Assembly (NCBI GenBank): GCA_040004775.1 | Contig: JBDUAD010000002.1 | Span: forward strand, 17,619 to 81,618 | Source of the DNA: JALZBL01 sp040004775 | Lineage (GTDB): Bacteria > Actinomycetota > Actinomycetes > Mycobacteriales > Jatrophihabitantaceae | Direction of reading: 5' to 3' | Length of the DNA: 64,000 bases | In this document: piece after piece, positions 17,635-26,280 of the stretch | Position numbering within the stretch: position 1 is the first letter of the stretch | Layout of the letters: every line of letters begins with the position of its first letter | Translations under genes and position numbers: made by a program | The notes under the pieces: generated by a model | Told to the model about the DNA's origin: nothing | Database searches by the model: none | The model's input: the letters and a program-made list of their open reading frames with translations, nothing else

Positions 17635-18065
17635 TCCTCGTCCGCCGCGCGCGGCGCCCGGTAGGGATCGGCATCGCCGGCGTATCTGGCGTTGGCCCGT
17701 ACCCGCTCGACCTCGGCGTCGGCTCGCTGTGCCGCGGTCAGCAGCTCGTCGATCACCTTGACCGTCTCCGGAACGGCGTCGAGCCGGAAGGTCACCGTCG
17801 GAGTGAAGCGCACGCCGGTCTGGCGCCCGATCTCCGACCGCAGGACGCCGCGCGCGGACTCCAGCGCGGCCGCCGAGTCGACGCGGGCCTGCTCGTCGCC
17901 GAGGACGGTGTAGTAGACGGTGGCGTCGTGCAGGTCGCCGGTGACCTTGACGTCGGTCACGGTCACCATGCCGAGGCGGGGGTCCTTGACCTGCGTGTCG
18001 AGGCCCGTGGCCACGATCTGCTTGATCCGCCCGGCCAACCGCCGGGCCCGTGCCTGGTCAACCAT
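17631..18065 (-). CDS. rbfA: 30S ribosome-binding factor A
   Basis: 144 residues. A KH-like fold protein that binds immature 30S subunits near helix 1/44 and is needed for 16S 5' maturation. Family sequence RLAGRIKQIVATGLDTQVKDPRLGMVTVTDVKVTGDL is followed by the C-terminal FRLDAVPETV segment. ATG start at 18065. It lies 49 bp downstream of the DUF503 gene and starts the GTGA-coupled chain rbfA, GNAT, MATE, truB. Confidence 0.95.
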   Translation of the reverse strand: MVDQARARRLAGRIKQIVATGLDTQVKDPRLGMVTVTDVKVTGDLHDATVYYTVLGDEQARVDSAAALESARGVLRSEIGRQTGVRFTPTVTFRLDAVPETVKVIDELLTAAQRADAEVERVRANARYAGDADPYRAPRAADEE

Positions 18066-18114
18066 CGCGCTGCTCCTCTCCTTCGTGCGTTCCGTCGGCC
18101 GGCCGCCGCAGCGG

Positions 18115-18414
18115 TCAGTCCAGGTCGTCGTCGTCCAGCAGGCGGGTGCGGGCCGCGAGCAGTTCGATCTCCGGCCGGGCGGCGATCAGTCGCTCGCACG
18201 CGGCCAGCAGCTCGGCGGCGTGGCCGTGGGTGGAAGCGACGGCCGCGACCGCCAGCTCGGCCCGCCGGTGCAGGTCGGCGTCCCCGGTCTCGGCCGCGGC
18301 CACCTCGAAGCGCCGCCGCAGCTCGGCGACGATCGGGCGCACCACCGAGCGCTTCTCCTTCAGCGAGTGGACATCCCCCAGAAGCAGGTCCACCCGCAAT
18401 GTCCCCACGACCAC
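18115..18414 (-). CDS. DUF503 family protein
   Basis: 99 residues from GTG 18414 (VVVGTLRVDLLLGD), with GGAG ten bases upstream; an in-frame start at 18468 would add 18 residues not seen in the family. The signature DVHSLKEKRSVVRPIVAELRRRF defines the ferredoxin-like DUF503 fold. It is conserved between infB and rbfA in many Gram-positive genomes, which suggests a role near ribosome maturation, but no activity is established. Confidence 0.88.
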   Translation of the reverse strand: MVVGTLRVDLLLGDVHSLKEKRSVVRPIVAELRRRFEVAAAETGDADLHRRAELAVAAVASTHGHAAELLAACERLIAARPEIELLAARTRLLDDDDLD

Positions 18415-18506
18415 GGCCCGCCACTCCTGCCTGTCCCTCGGATCGAGGCGTACGAACTGCCGACTCAAGCATCCCGACGGGCGGAAGGACCCCTACGAGG
18501 CGTGCC

Positions 18507-21320
18507 CTACGCCCTCGGCTTCTCCCGCAGTTCGAACGTCTCGATAACGTCATCGATCTTGATGTCGTTGTACGACCCGAGCCCGATACCGCACTCGAAG
18601 CCCTCGCGGACCTCGGTGGCGTCGTCCTTGAATCGTCGCAAGGACTCCACGGTGAGGTTGTCGGCCACCACCGTGCCGTCGCGCAGCAGGCGGGCGCGGC
18701 TGTTGCGCCGGATCGTGCCTGACCGCACCAGCGAGCCGGCCACGTTGCCGATGCGCGGCACGCGGAAGACCTCGCGCACTTCGGCCGTGCCGAGCTGCAC
18801 CTCCTCGTACTCCGGCTTGAGCATGCCCTTCAGCGCGGCCTCGATCTCCTCGATCGCGGCGTAGATGACGGTGTAGTAGCGAATCTCCACACCTTCACGC
18901 TGAGCCAGTTCGGTGGCCTTGCCCTCGGCGCGAACGTTGAACCCAATGATGATCGCGTTCGACGCAGCGGCCAGGTTGACGTTCGTCTCGGTGATGCCAC
19001 CGACGCCGCGGTCGATGATCCGCAGCGACACCTCGTCGTCGATCTCCAGGTTGACCAGCGCCTCCTCCAGGGCCTCCACCGTTCCGGAGTTGTCACCCTT
19101 GAGAATCAGGTTGAGCTGGCTCGCCTCGCCGGCCTTGAGCACCGAGTCGAGGTCCTCCAGGCTGACGCGCTTGCGGGTGCGGGCCTGGCTGGCGTTGCGT
19201 TCGCGGGTGGCGCGGCGCTCGGCGATCTGGCGGGCCTTGCGGTCCTCCTCGACCACGAGGAAGGTGTCCCCGGCTCCGGGCACCGAGGTCAGCCCGAGGA
19301 CCTGGACCGGACGAGCCGGGAAGGCCTCCTCGACCAGGTCGCCGTACTCGTCGAGCATGCTGCGCACGCGCCCGTAGGCGTCGCCGGCGACGATCGAGTC
19401 ACCGACGCGCAGGGTGCCGCGCTGAACGAGCACCGTGGCCACCGGGCCGCGGCCGCGGTCGAGGTGGGCCTCGATGGCCACACCCTGGGCGTCCTGCGCG
19501 GCGTTGGCCCGCAGGTCCAGCGACGCGTCGGCGGTCAGCAGCACCGACTCGAGCAGCTGGTCGATGCCGGTGCCGGCGCGGGCCGAGACATCGACGAACA
19601 GCGTGTCGCCGCCGTACTCCTCGGCCACCAGCCCGTACTCGGTCAGCTGCTGGCGCACCTTGGCCGGGTTGGCGCCCTCCTTGTCGACCTTGTTCACCGC
19701 CACGACGACCGGCACGTCGGCGGCCTGAGCGTGGTTGAGCGCCTCGATGGTCTGGGGCATGACCCCGTCGTCGGCGGCCACCACGAGCACCGCGATGTCG
19801 GTGACCTTGGCTCCGCGGGCACGCATGGCGGTGAACGCCTCGTGGCCCGGGGTGTCGATGAAGGTGATCGGGCGCTGCACGCCGTCGTGCGCCACCCGCA
19901 CCTGGTAGGCGCCGATGTGCTGGGTGATTCCGCCGGCCTCGCCCTCCAGGACGTTGGTCTTGCGGATGGCGTCGAGCAGGCGGGTCTTGCCGTGGTCCAC
20001 GTGACCCATCACCGTCACCACCGGCGGGCGGGCGACGAGGTCCTCGTCGCCACCCTCGTCGGTGCCGAAGTTGATGTCGAAGGATTCCAGCAGCTCGCGG
20101 TCCTCGTCCTCGGGGCTGACGACCAGCACCGAGTAGTTGAGCTCCGCACCGAGCAGCTGCAGCGTCTCCTCGTTGACCGACTGCGTGGCCGTGACCATCT
20201 CGCCCAGGTTGAACAGGACGGTGACCAGCGCGGCCGGGTTGGCGTCGATCTTGTCGGCGAAGTCGGACAGGGACGCCCCGCGCGGCAGCCGCAGGACCTC
20301 ACCGTTGCCCCGAGGAACCGACACGCCGCCCAGGCTGGGGGCCGACATGTTGTCGAACTCCTGCCGCCGCTGCTTGCGACTCTTCTTGCCTCGCGTCGGA
20401 CGGCCACCGGGACGTCCGAACGCTCCGGCCGCGCCCGCGCCACGGCCACGGTTGCCGCCACCGCCCGGACGGCCGGCGAAGCCGCCGCCGCCACCGGGAC
20501 CGCTGGGGGCGCCACCCGGTCCGCCGCGGTAACCACCGGGCGCGCCACCGGGCGCACCGCGAAAACCGCCGGGTGCACCGGGTCGACCTCCGGCCGGGGC
20601 AACCGGACGCCCCGGTGCTCCGGGTCGGTTAGGTGCGCCGGGACGAACGGGTCCCCCGGTACGCGGCATCATGCCGGGACTCGGGCGGGGGGGCATCATG
20701 CCGGGGTTCGGTCGGGGGACACCCGGACGAGGCGGCAGGCCGGGCGTCGCCGGACGCGCGCCCGGGACCACCGGACGGACGGGTGCCGGCGGTCGCGGGA
20801 CGTTGACCCCGAACGGGTTGTTGCCAACGCGGGGAGCGGGCCGCGGCGCACCCGGCGCCGGTGGTGCGGCCGCGGGGGACGGCGCGGATCCCGGTGCCGC
20901 CGGGCGGGCCGTCTCGGTGCCGGCGGGCGCGGCTACCGACGCCGCCGGCGCGAAGTCCGGCTGTGGGGTCGGCACGGCGATCGGTGGCGCTGGCGGAGCA
21001 ACCGGAGCCGGGGCGGCCGGAGCCGGGCCGGGCTTGGTCGTCGCGCTGATGGTGCCGGAGTCGACCACTTGGGTCACGGACTCGGCCACCGCGGCCGGGG
21101 CCACAGGGGCGACGGCGGACGCCGCCGCGCGTGCGGGCGCCTTCTTGGCCGGCGGTGGCGCGGCCGGCAGCGCCTCGCGCAGCCGACGCGCCACCGGCGC
21201 TTCGACGGTGGAGGACGGGCTCTTCACGTACTCGCCGAGCTCGTTGAGCTTGGCGAGGACGTCCTTGCTGGTTACTCCGAGCTCTTTGGCGAGCTCATGT
21301 ACGCGGGCCTTGCCTGGCAC
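18507..21320 (-). CDS. infB: Translation initiation factor IF-2
   Basis: 937 residues. GTG start at 21320 begins the IF2N domain (RVHELAKELGVTSKDVLAKL). A Pro/Ala-rich and then Gly/Pro/Arg-rich linker follows up to about residue 310 and ends in a Lys/Arg cluster. The G domain has GHVDHGKT, DTPGHE and NKVDKE, followed by domains II, III and the C-terminal fMet-tRNA-binding domain (LVRSGTIRR, ending GLGSYNDIKIDDVI). The GTPase places initiator tRNA on the 30S and promotes subunit joining. It is downstream of ylxR-nusA-rimP in the conserved operon. Confidence 0.97.
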   Translation of the reverse strand: MPGKARVHELAKELGVTSKDVLAKLNELGEYVKSPSSTVEAPVARRLREALPAAPPPAKKAPARAAASAVAPVAPAAVAESVTQVVDSGTISATTKPGPAPAAPAPVAPPAPPIAVPTPQPDFAPAASVAAPAGTETARPAAPGSAPSPAAAPPAPGAPRPAPRVGNNPFGVNVPRPPAPVRPVVPGARPATPGLPPRPGVPRPNPGMMPPRPSPGMMPRTGGPVRPGAPNRPGAPGRPVAPAGGRPGAPGGFRGAPGGAPGGYRGGPGGAPSGPGGGGGFAGRPGGGGNRGRGAGAAGAFGRPGGRPTRGKKSRKQRRQEFDNMSAPSLGGVSVPRGNGEVLRLPRGASLSDFADKIDANPAALVTVLFNLGEMVTATQSVNEETLQLLGAELNYSVLVVSPEDEDRELLESFDINFGTDEGGDEDLVARPPVVTVMGHVDHGKTRLLDAIRKTNVLEGEAGGITQHIGAYQVRVAHDGVQRPITFIDTPGHEAFTAMRARGAKVTDIAVLVVAADDGVMPQTIEALNHAQAADVPVVVAVNKVDKEGANPAKVRQQLTEYGLVAEEYGGDTLFVDVSARAGTGIDQLLESVLLTADASLDLRANAAQDAQGVAIEAHLDRGRGPVATVLVQRGTLRVGDSIVAGDAYGRVRSMLDEYGDLVEEAFPARPVQVLGLTSVPGAGDTFLVVEEDRKARQIAERRATRERNASQARTRKRVSLEDLDSVLKAGEASQLNLILKGDNSGTVEALEEALVNLEIDDEVSLRIIDRGVGGITETNVNLAAASNAIIIGFNVRAEGKATELAQREGVEIRYYTVIYAAIEEIEAALKGMLKPEYEEVQLGTAEVREVFRVPRIGNVAGSLVRSGTIRRNSRARLLRDGTVVADNLTVESLRRFKDDATEVREGFECGIGLGSYNDIKIDDVIETFELREKPRA

Positions 21321-21408
21321 TGGACTCCTAGGGTCGGAAGGCCAGGCGGTCGGTCCGCCGGGCCCTCAGTCGGGTGAAGCACTCATCGCTGGCGCTTCAT
21401 CGGGTGCT

Positions 21409-21795
21409 TCATCGACGGCTCATCGCTGTCTTCTCACTTCCGCGGACGGGGGCGCCGGTCACGGCCGAATCCTCGGTCGGTGTCGGAGCTCGCGATACCT
21501 GGGTGGTGCTGGCGGCGGTCACGGCTGGCGCGACCGCACGGGTGTCGAGCGGTCCGGGCACCCGCAGGGCCCGGGCGAACGCCCGGCGACGGACGGCGAG
21601 GTCTGCGCAGTCCTGGTCCGGATGCAGCCACGCACCTCGTCCCCCGGCCCGTCGCGCAGGATCGGGAACGACCGCCCAGCTGGTGGGTGGAGAACCGATG
21701 CCGGCTGCAACGACACGCAGCAACTCGTCAGCCGGCGACCGCCGACGGCACCCCACGCAGGTCCGCTCGACTACCCGGACCACGACACGTGCCAC
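21409..21795 (-). CDS. YlxR family RNA-binding protein (DUF448)
   Basis: About 128 residues from GTG 21795; GTG 21783 is also possible. The family core ERTCVGCRRRSPADELLRVV is followed by GRGAWLHPDQDCADLAVRRRAFARALR. Small nucleoid/RNA-binding proteins of this family sit between nusA and infB and have been linked to transcription control and RNase P binding. The C-terminal 40 residues are Thr/Ser/Ala-rich and disordered. It begins 25 bp after nusA. Confidence 0.88.
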   Translation of the reverse strand: MARVVVRVVERTCVGCRRRSPADELLRVVAAGIGSPPTSWAVVPDPARRAGGRGAWLHPDQDCADLAVRRRAFARALRVPGPLDTRAVAPAVTAASTTQVSRAPTPTEDSAVTGAPVRGSEKTAMSRR

Positions 21796-21820
21796 CCACG
21801 ACCGACAACCACGGCGCAGT

Positions 21821-22870
21821 CTACTCCCCCACCCGGTCAAGATCCGACCCGTCTGATGGGGGCGAGGCGGCCGGCGGCGACCGGTCCGGCGCAGGCTCGG
21901 CGTCACTGTGGATGTCGATGCGCCAGCCGGTCAACCGCGCGGCCAGCCGCGCGTTCTGGCCCTCGCGGCCGATGGCCAGGGACAGTTGGTAATCGGCCAC
22001 CACGACGCGTGCGGCGCGGGCCGTGGAGTCCACCACGGTCACCTCCTGGGCCTTCGCCGGGCTCAGGGCGTTGCCGACGAAGGTCGCCGGGTCGTCGTCG
22101 TAGTCGATGATGTCGATCTTCTCGCCGTGCAGCTCGGCTACGACGTTGCGTACCCGCTGTCCGAGCGGGCCGATGCAGGCGCCCTTGGCGTTCAGGCCCG
22201 GCGTGGTCGCCCGTACCGCGATCTTCGACCGGTGCCCCGCTTCCCGGGCCACCGCGACGATCTCGACGCTGCCGTCGGCGATCTCGGGCACCTCCAGCGC
22301 AAACAGTTTTCGCACCAGGTTCGGGTGGGTGCGGCTCACCGTCACCTGCATGCCCCGCAGCGTGCGCGTCACGCTCACCACGTAGCACTTGACGCGGGTT
22401 CCGTGTGTGTAGACCTCACCGTGCACCTGCTCGGACTGCGGCAGCACCGCCTCCACCGAGCCGATGCCCAGCACCACTACACCGCGGGCCGCGGCCTGGG
22501 CGTCGGCGCTCACCACGCCGGTGACCACGTCGCCCTCCCGGCCGGCGAATTCGCCGTAGGCCTGGTCGTGTTCGGCGTCGCGCAGACGCTGCACGATCAC
22601 CTGGCGAGCGGTGGTGGCCGCGATCCGCCCGAAGTCCAGGGGGGTGTCGTCGAACTCCTCGATCAGCTCCCCGGACGCATCCAGCTCGGCTGCGATCACC
22701 CGCACCTCGCCCGAGCTGCGGTCGAGCTCGATGCGCGCGTGCGGCATCGGATGGGACGTGTGCTTGTAGGCCACCAGCAGCGCCTGCTCGATGGCGTCGA
22801 TGACCGTGTCGAAGGGGATCTCCTTCTCCCGTTCGATGCTGCGCAGCGCGGCGATGTCGACCGAGACCAT
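21821..22870 (-). CDS. nusA: Transcription termination/antitermination factor NusA
   Basis: 349 residues, the short actinobacterial form without the acidic C-terminal repeats. The N-terminal RNA-polymerase-binding domain is followed by S1 (about 130-200), KH1 (AKGACIGPLGQRVRNVVAEL) and KH2 (LSLAIGREGQNARLAARLTGWRI near 300). It binds RNA polymerase and modulates pausing and rRNA antitermination. ATG start at 22870, five bases after rimP on the same strand. The tail after KH2 is about 25 residues of Pro/Ser/Asp. Confidence 0.96.
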   Translation of the reverse strand: MVSVDIAALRSIEREKEIPFDTVIDAIEQALLVAYKHTSHPMPHARIELDRSSGEVRVIAAELDASGELIEEFDDTPLDFGRIAATTARQVIVQRLRDAEHDQAYGEFAGREGDVVTGVVSADAQAAARGVVVLGIGSVEAVLPQSEQVHGEVYTHGTRVKCYVVSVTRTLRGMQVTVSRTHPNLVRKLFALEVPEIADGSVEIVAVAREAGHRSKIAVRATTPGLNAKGACIGPLGQRVRNVVAELHGEKIDIIDYDDDPATFVGNALSPAKAQEVTVVDSTARAARVVVADYQLSLAIGREGQNARLAARLTGWRIDIHSDAEPAPDRSPPAASPPSDGSDLDRVGE

Positions 22871-22875
22871 GACCC

Positions 22876-23388
22876 TCAGTCCTCGTCCCGAGCTTCGTCG
22901 GCAGCGTCGCCGTCAGCAGGGTCCTGGACCTGCGCGTGGCTGAACTCGACCTGTACGCGTCCGGAGCCGAGCGCGGCCAGCGGCAGGAACCGCTTCTCGC
23001 CGTTGACGTCGAGGAATACGCCGTCGTCACCCACCGCAAGCACCCGTCCGGTGACCGGGCGGCCGTCGACGGTGCTCGAGACCAGGCGGCCGATGTTGCG
23101 CCGCCAGTGACGCGGCTCGGTGAGCGGGCGGTCGACGCCGGGGGAACTGACCTCGAGCACGAACGGCGTCTCGAACGGGTCGTCGCGGTCGAGTTCGGCC
23201 CCGATCGCGCGACTGGCCTCGGCGATGGCGTCGAGGTCCACACCACCGTCGCGGTCGACGGTGATGCGAGCCAGGGTGCGACGGCCGACCTTCGACAGGG
23301 ACAGCGAATCCAGCTCGAAACCGAGGGCGGCGAGGACGGGGCTGAGCTGGCTGGTCAACTGCTCGCGTTGACGATCGAGAACGGACAT
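22876..23388 (-). CDS. rimP: Ribosome maturation factor RimP
   Basis: 170 residues from ATG 23388 (MSVLDRQREQLTS); the longer open frame runs through repeats and is not coding. The N-terminal alpha/beta domain has LGFELDSLSLSKVGRRTLARI. The signature VLEVSSPGVDRPLTEPRHW precedes the SH3-like C-terminal domain. It binds free 30S and aids S5/S12 assembly. It is the first gene of the rimP-nusA-ylxR-infB operon, so its upstream region, which holds a 16-bp tandem repeat, is the likely promoter area. Confidence 0.95.
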   Translation of the reverse strand: MSVLDRQREQLTSQLSPVLAALGFELDSLSLSKVGRRTLARITVDRDGGVDLDAIAEASRAIGAELDRDDPFETPFVLEVSSPGVDRPLTEPRHWRRNIGRLVSSTVDGRPVTGRVLAVGDDGVFLDVNGEKRFLPLAALGSGRVQVEFSHAQVQDPADGDAADEARDED

Positions 23389-23410
23389 CGTCGCTGCGGC
23401 TCCTCTTAGC

Positions 23411-23468
23411 TGTGCAGTTGGCTGGCTGTGCAGTTGGCTGGCTGTGCAGTTGGCTGGCTGTGCCGTTG
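23411..23468. repeat. 16-bp tandem repeat upstream of rimP
   Basis: Three exact copies of TGTGCAGTTGGCTGGC lie at 23411-23426, 23427-23442 and 23443-23458, followed by a diverged fourth copy (TGTGCCGTTGGTCCGG). The array lies 23 bp upstream of the rimP start, inside the divergent gap to the ferritin-like gene at 23570, where the rimP operon promoter should be. Each unit contains CAGTTGGCTG. It could be multiple binding sites or a slippage product. Confidence 0.85.
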
Positions 23469-23569
23469 GTCCGGTGCCCGCGGGGCGGGCCGGGAACGAC
23501 CATTGCTCAAGCGCGGCGCCGCGTCGAGCGTGGAGCCAGCCTAGTGGGCTCTGCCAGACTGACGCAGCC

Positions 23570-24100
23570 ATGCCCGCCGTCAGCCGCCGCCGCCTGCTGG
23601 CCGTCGGCGCCGTCGGGCTGGGCGCGGTCGGTGGGGCCGCGGCCGGCTTGGCGGTTCCGCGCCCGCGCCGCACGGCCCGGCCGGGCGACGTGCAGCACTC
23701 GGTGGTCCTGGAGGCGGCGTTGGCCCGCGAGCGCGAGCTGTTGGCGCGGCTGGAGGACACCGACGTGGCCCAGCCGGCGCTGCGGACGCGGGTGGCCGTC
23801 CTGCGCCGTGATCATGCCGCCCACGCCGATGCGCTGGCCGGTCTACTGCGTACGCAGGGCTTGGCCGTCCCTTCGGCTACGTCGGTCACGGGCGCGTCCA
23901 CCACGGCCGCCATTGCTTCGGCGGCGCCGACACCGCCGCCCACGCCCCGGCCGTACGCCAGCGTGGTCCAGCTGGTGGCCGACGAGCGACGCGCCGCCGC
24001 CGGCGCCCGCCGGGACAGCGCGGCGCTACCCGCGGCCGGCGCCGCCCTGCTGGCCAGCATCTGTGCCAGCGAGACCGCCCACGCCGTGTGGTTGCCGTGA
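23570..24100 (+). CDS. Exported ferritin-like protein with twin-arginine signal
   Basis: 176 residues from ATG 23570 (MPAVSRRRLLAVGAVG). The first 30 residues are a Tat-type signal with consecutive Arg and a Gly/Ala core. The rest is helical: ARERELLARLED, then LRRDHAAHADAL, a Pro/Thr/Ala linker and a last helix with ICASETAHAVWL. Spaced Glu/His residues suggest a ferritin-like four-helix bundle, but a metal site is not proven. It overlaps the next gene (GTGA). The position beside rimP matches the Rv2843/Rv2844 pair of mycobacteria. Confidence 0.75.
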   Translation: MPAVSRRRLLAVGAVGLGAVGGAAAGLAVPRPRRTARPGDVQHSVVLEAALARERELLARLEDTDVAQPALRTRVAVLRRDHAAHADALAGLLRTQGLAVPSATSVTGASTTAAIASAAPTPPPTPRPYASVVQLVADERRAAAGARRDSAALPAAGAALLASICASETAHAVWLP

Positions 24101-24636
24101 CCGCGCCGACCTCGCCTGGCAGCGGGTCGGCGCCGAGCACGAGTACGAGCCCAGCCGGGTCGGCCGCGCGCGGGCTGTCCGACGCGACGGTGGCGGCCTG
24201 GCAGGCGGCTCTGGGGGCCGAACACGCCGCGGTGTTCGGCTACGGAGTGCTCGGCCCGCATCTGAGCGCGGCTCAGGCTGCGGTCGCCCGCATCGACGAG
24301 GCCGCGCATCGCGCTCGGCGCGACGCCACATCAGCAGCGATGGCCGCGGTCGGCCTGGATCCGGCGCCCAGCGCGGCGAACTATCCCTCGCCCGCGGTGG
24401 CGTCGGCCGCGAGCGCCTCTCGTCTCGCCCTCCAGCTGGAGGACGACGCGGCGGCCGCCTGGCGCTACCTCATCGCGGTAGCGGCCGCGGAGCACTCCGA
24501 CCCGGGCGGCCCGGGCCCAGCCGCGGCGCTGCGCGCCACCGCGGTCACCGCACTGTCCGACAGCGCCGTGCGGGGGGTCCACTGGCGCGAGTTGCTGACC
24601 CCGCGCCGGCCGACCGAGGCCTTTCCCGGCATCTGA
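24097..24636 (+). CDS. DUF4439 ferritin-like protein
   Basis: About 179 residues from GTG 24097, overlapping the stop of the previous gene. After a disordered Ser/Pro/Thr leader of 30 residues comes the DUF4439 helical core: WQAALGAEHAAVFGYGVLG, then ARIDEAAHRARRD, and LEDDAAAAWRYLIAVAAAE. The Glu-x-x-His spacing is that of ferritin-like carboxylate sites. It has no signal peptide of its own, so it probably acts with, or is exported by, its upstream partner. The function is unknown. Confidence 0.8.
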   Translation: MTAPTSPGSGSAPSTSTSPAGSAARGLSDATVAAWQAALGAEHAAVFGYGVLGPHLSAAQAAVARIDEAAHRARRDATSAAMAAVGLDPAPSAANYPSPAVASAASASRLALQLEDDAAAAWRYLIAVAAAEHSDPGGPGPAAALRATAVTALSDSAVRGVHWRELLTPRRPTEAFPGI

Positions 24637-24678
24637 GGAAGGCACCGGCGCCCCGGCTCTCAGCACCACGCCGGCCGG

Positions 24679-25356
24679 CTAGCGCCACCGGTCGATGACG
24701 CCGACCAGCTCCGACAGCTGCGTGATCACTGCGTCGGGTTCTCCTTCGCTGTGGCCGATCTGTTCGGTCGGGATGACGCTGTGCGGGACGTAGACGGTGC
24801 GCAGCCCGATCTGCGCCGCACCCCACACGTCGTCGAACAACCGGTCGCCGACGAACACGGCCCGGTTCGGGTCGGCGACGTCCACGGCGGTCAGCGCCGC
24901 CCGGAACGCTTCCGGATGCGGCTTGGTCCAGGGGACCTCGCTGCTGTACACCGCGCCGTCGATGAGCTCCAGCACACCGTCGCGGGCAAAGATCTGCTCG
25001 TGCCGAGCCCGCGGCCAGATGGTGTTCGACAACACGCCGACGCGGATACCTCGCTCGCGCAGGGCCTGCCACATCGGTCCAACTTGTGGGTCGGTCAGGC
25101 TGTGCTCATCCCACCACTCGTGGTAGCGAGCCAGGTCGTCCTCGGTCGCGGTGTGTCCGGCCAGGTCGAGCACCTCGGCCAGGCTGGCGCTGCGGTGTTC
25201 GTCGCGGCTGCGCCGCCACACCTCGTCCTCGGCGACCCGCAACCGGACCGCCGCCCGCCGGTCCGCGGTGACCGTCGACCACGGCCCGTCGGGGTCGATC
25301 ACGTGCCACGGCGTCAACGTGCCGCCCCAGTCGAAGATCACCGCGTCGACCGCCAC
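24679..25356 (-). CDS. HAD superfamily hydrolase
   Basis: 225 residues, GTG start. The HAD motifs are present: I as FDWGGTLTP (Trp and Gly in place of the usual DxDGTL, as in several HAD-IA members), II as VLSNTIW, III Lys in VPWTKPHPEAFR, and IV as FVGDRLFDDVWGA. A helical cap (motif I to about residue 95) places it in subfamily IA. It is a cytosolic phosphatase-like enzyme with unknown substrate. It is divergent from the glycopolymer genes that follow, sharing a 100-bp upstream region with them. Confidence 0.88.
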   Translation of the reverse strand: MAVDAVIFDWGGTLTPWHVIDPDGPWSTVTADRRAAVRLRVAEDEVWRRSRDEHRSASLAEVLDLAGHTATEDDLARYHEWWDEHSLTDPQVGPMWQALRERGIRVGVLSNTIWPRARHEQIFARDGVLELIDGAVYSSEVPWTKPHPEAFRAALTAVDVADPNRAVFVGDRLFDDVWGAAQIGLRTVYVPHSVIPTEQIGHSEGEPDAVITQLSELVGVIDRWR

Positions 25357-25457
25357 GCGGCGACGTTAGCTCAGGCCGACGACACCTGGTGCCTAGGATG
25401 AGCCGGTCCGTCAGCCCGCGCCGCGGGTCCCTCAGTGACGAGCGGAGCCGGTCTCAC

Positions 25458-26264
25458 GTGAGAACTGCCCTGATCGGACACACGGGCTTCGTGGGTTCGA
25501 ACCTGGCCGCGGCCTACACGTTCACCGACTCCTTCAACACCTCGAACATCGCCGACTTGCGCGGACGCTCCTACGACCTGGTGGTCAGCGCCGCCAGCCG
25601 GGCCGACTCCCACCGGATCAACCAGCACGCCACCGAGGACCTGGCCGACATCGACGCCTACCTCGATGTGCTTACCTCCGTGCGCACCTCACGGCTGGTC
25701 CTGATCTCCACGGTGTGCGTCTATCCCGGTGGAATCACGCCGGACGAGACGAGTGAGCTCAGCGCCGAGGGCCTTACTCCCTACGGAGCCAACCGACTGC
25801 ACATGGAGCAGGTTCTGGCCCGGCACTTCGACACACTCGCCCTGCGGCTGCCCCAGCTCTACGGCCGCAACCTGAAGAAGGGCATCGTCTTCGACTTGCT
25901 GAATGACTACCGGGTGGAGCACATCCAGCCCGAGGTCAGCTTTCAGTACTACGACCTCGGCCGCCTGTGGTCCGACATCGGTGTGGCTCTGAGCGCGGGC
26001 CTGTCCGCCTTGAACCTGGCCACCCCGCCGCTAAGCAACGCGCGCGTGGCGGCGGAGGTTTTCCGCGTCGACCTCCCGCCCCCGCCCGGAGCAGCGCAGC
26101 CGCCGGGCGCGGGCTCGTACACCCGCGACATGCGCACCGTTCACGCCGCCCCCTTCGGCGGACCGCCCGGATATCTGATGGACCAGGCGGCCGAGCTCGA
26201 CGCGCTGCGGGCCTTCGTGCGCCGGTGGCGCACCGTGGCGGCGTCGTCGGATTCACCACGCTGA
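25458..26264 (+). CDS. NAD(P)-binding SDR/epimerase-like protein with altered active site
   Basis: 268 residues from GTG 25458. The Rossmann loop GHTGFVGSN is at the extreme N-terminus, and LVLISTVCVYPGG holds the usual Ser/Thr strand. The catalytic YxxxK appears as YGANR, so the active-site Lys is replaced by Arg. The C-terminus is Pro/Gly-rich. It sits 16 bp before the cytidylyltransferase on the same strand, so they likely form a two-gene operon supplying a sugar or polyol precursor. In known TarI loci the partner is the reductase TarJ; this SDR may fill that place or modify another sugar. Confidence 0.78.
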   Translation: MRTALIGHTGFVGSNLAAAYTFTDSFNTSNIADLRGRSYDLVVSAASRADSHRINQHATEDLADIDAYLDVLTSVRTSRLVLISTVCVYPGGITPDETSELSAEGLTPYGANRLHMEQVLARHFDTLALRLPQLYGRNLKKGIVFDLLNDYRVEHIQPEVSFQYYDLGRLWSDIGVALSAGLSALNLATPPLSNARVAAEVFRVDLPPPPGAAQPPGAGSYTRDMRTVHAAPFGGPPGYLMDQAAELDALRAFVRRWRTVAASSDSPR

Positions 26265-26280
26265 GGGGAAGACCAACCAC

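Noticed and set aside
19464..21377. Very long plus-strand open frame across infB
   Set aside because: IF-2 on the minus strand has all G-protein motifs; the plus frame is a shadow caused by high GC at the third codon position.
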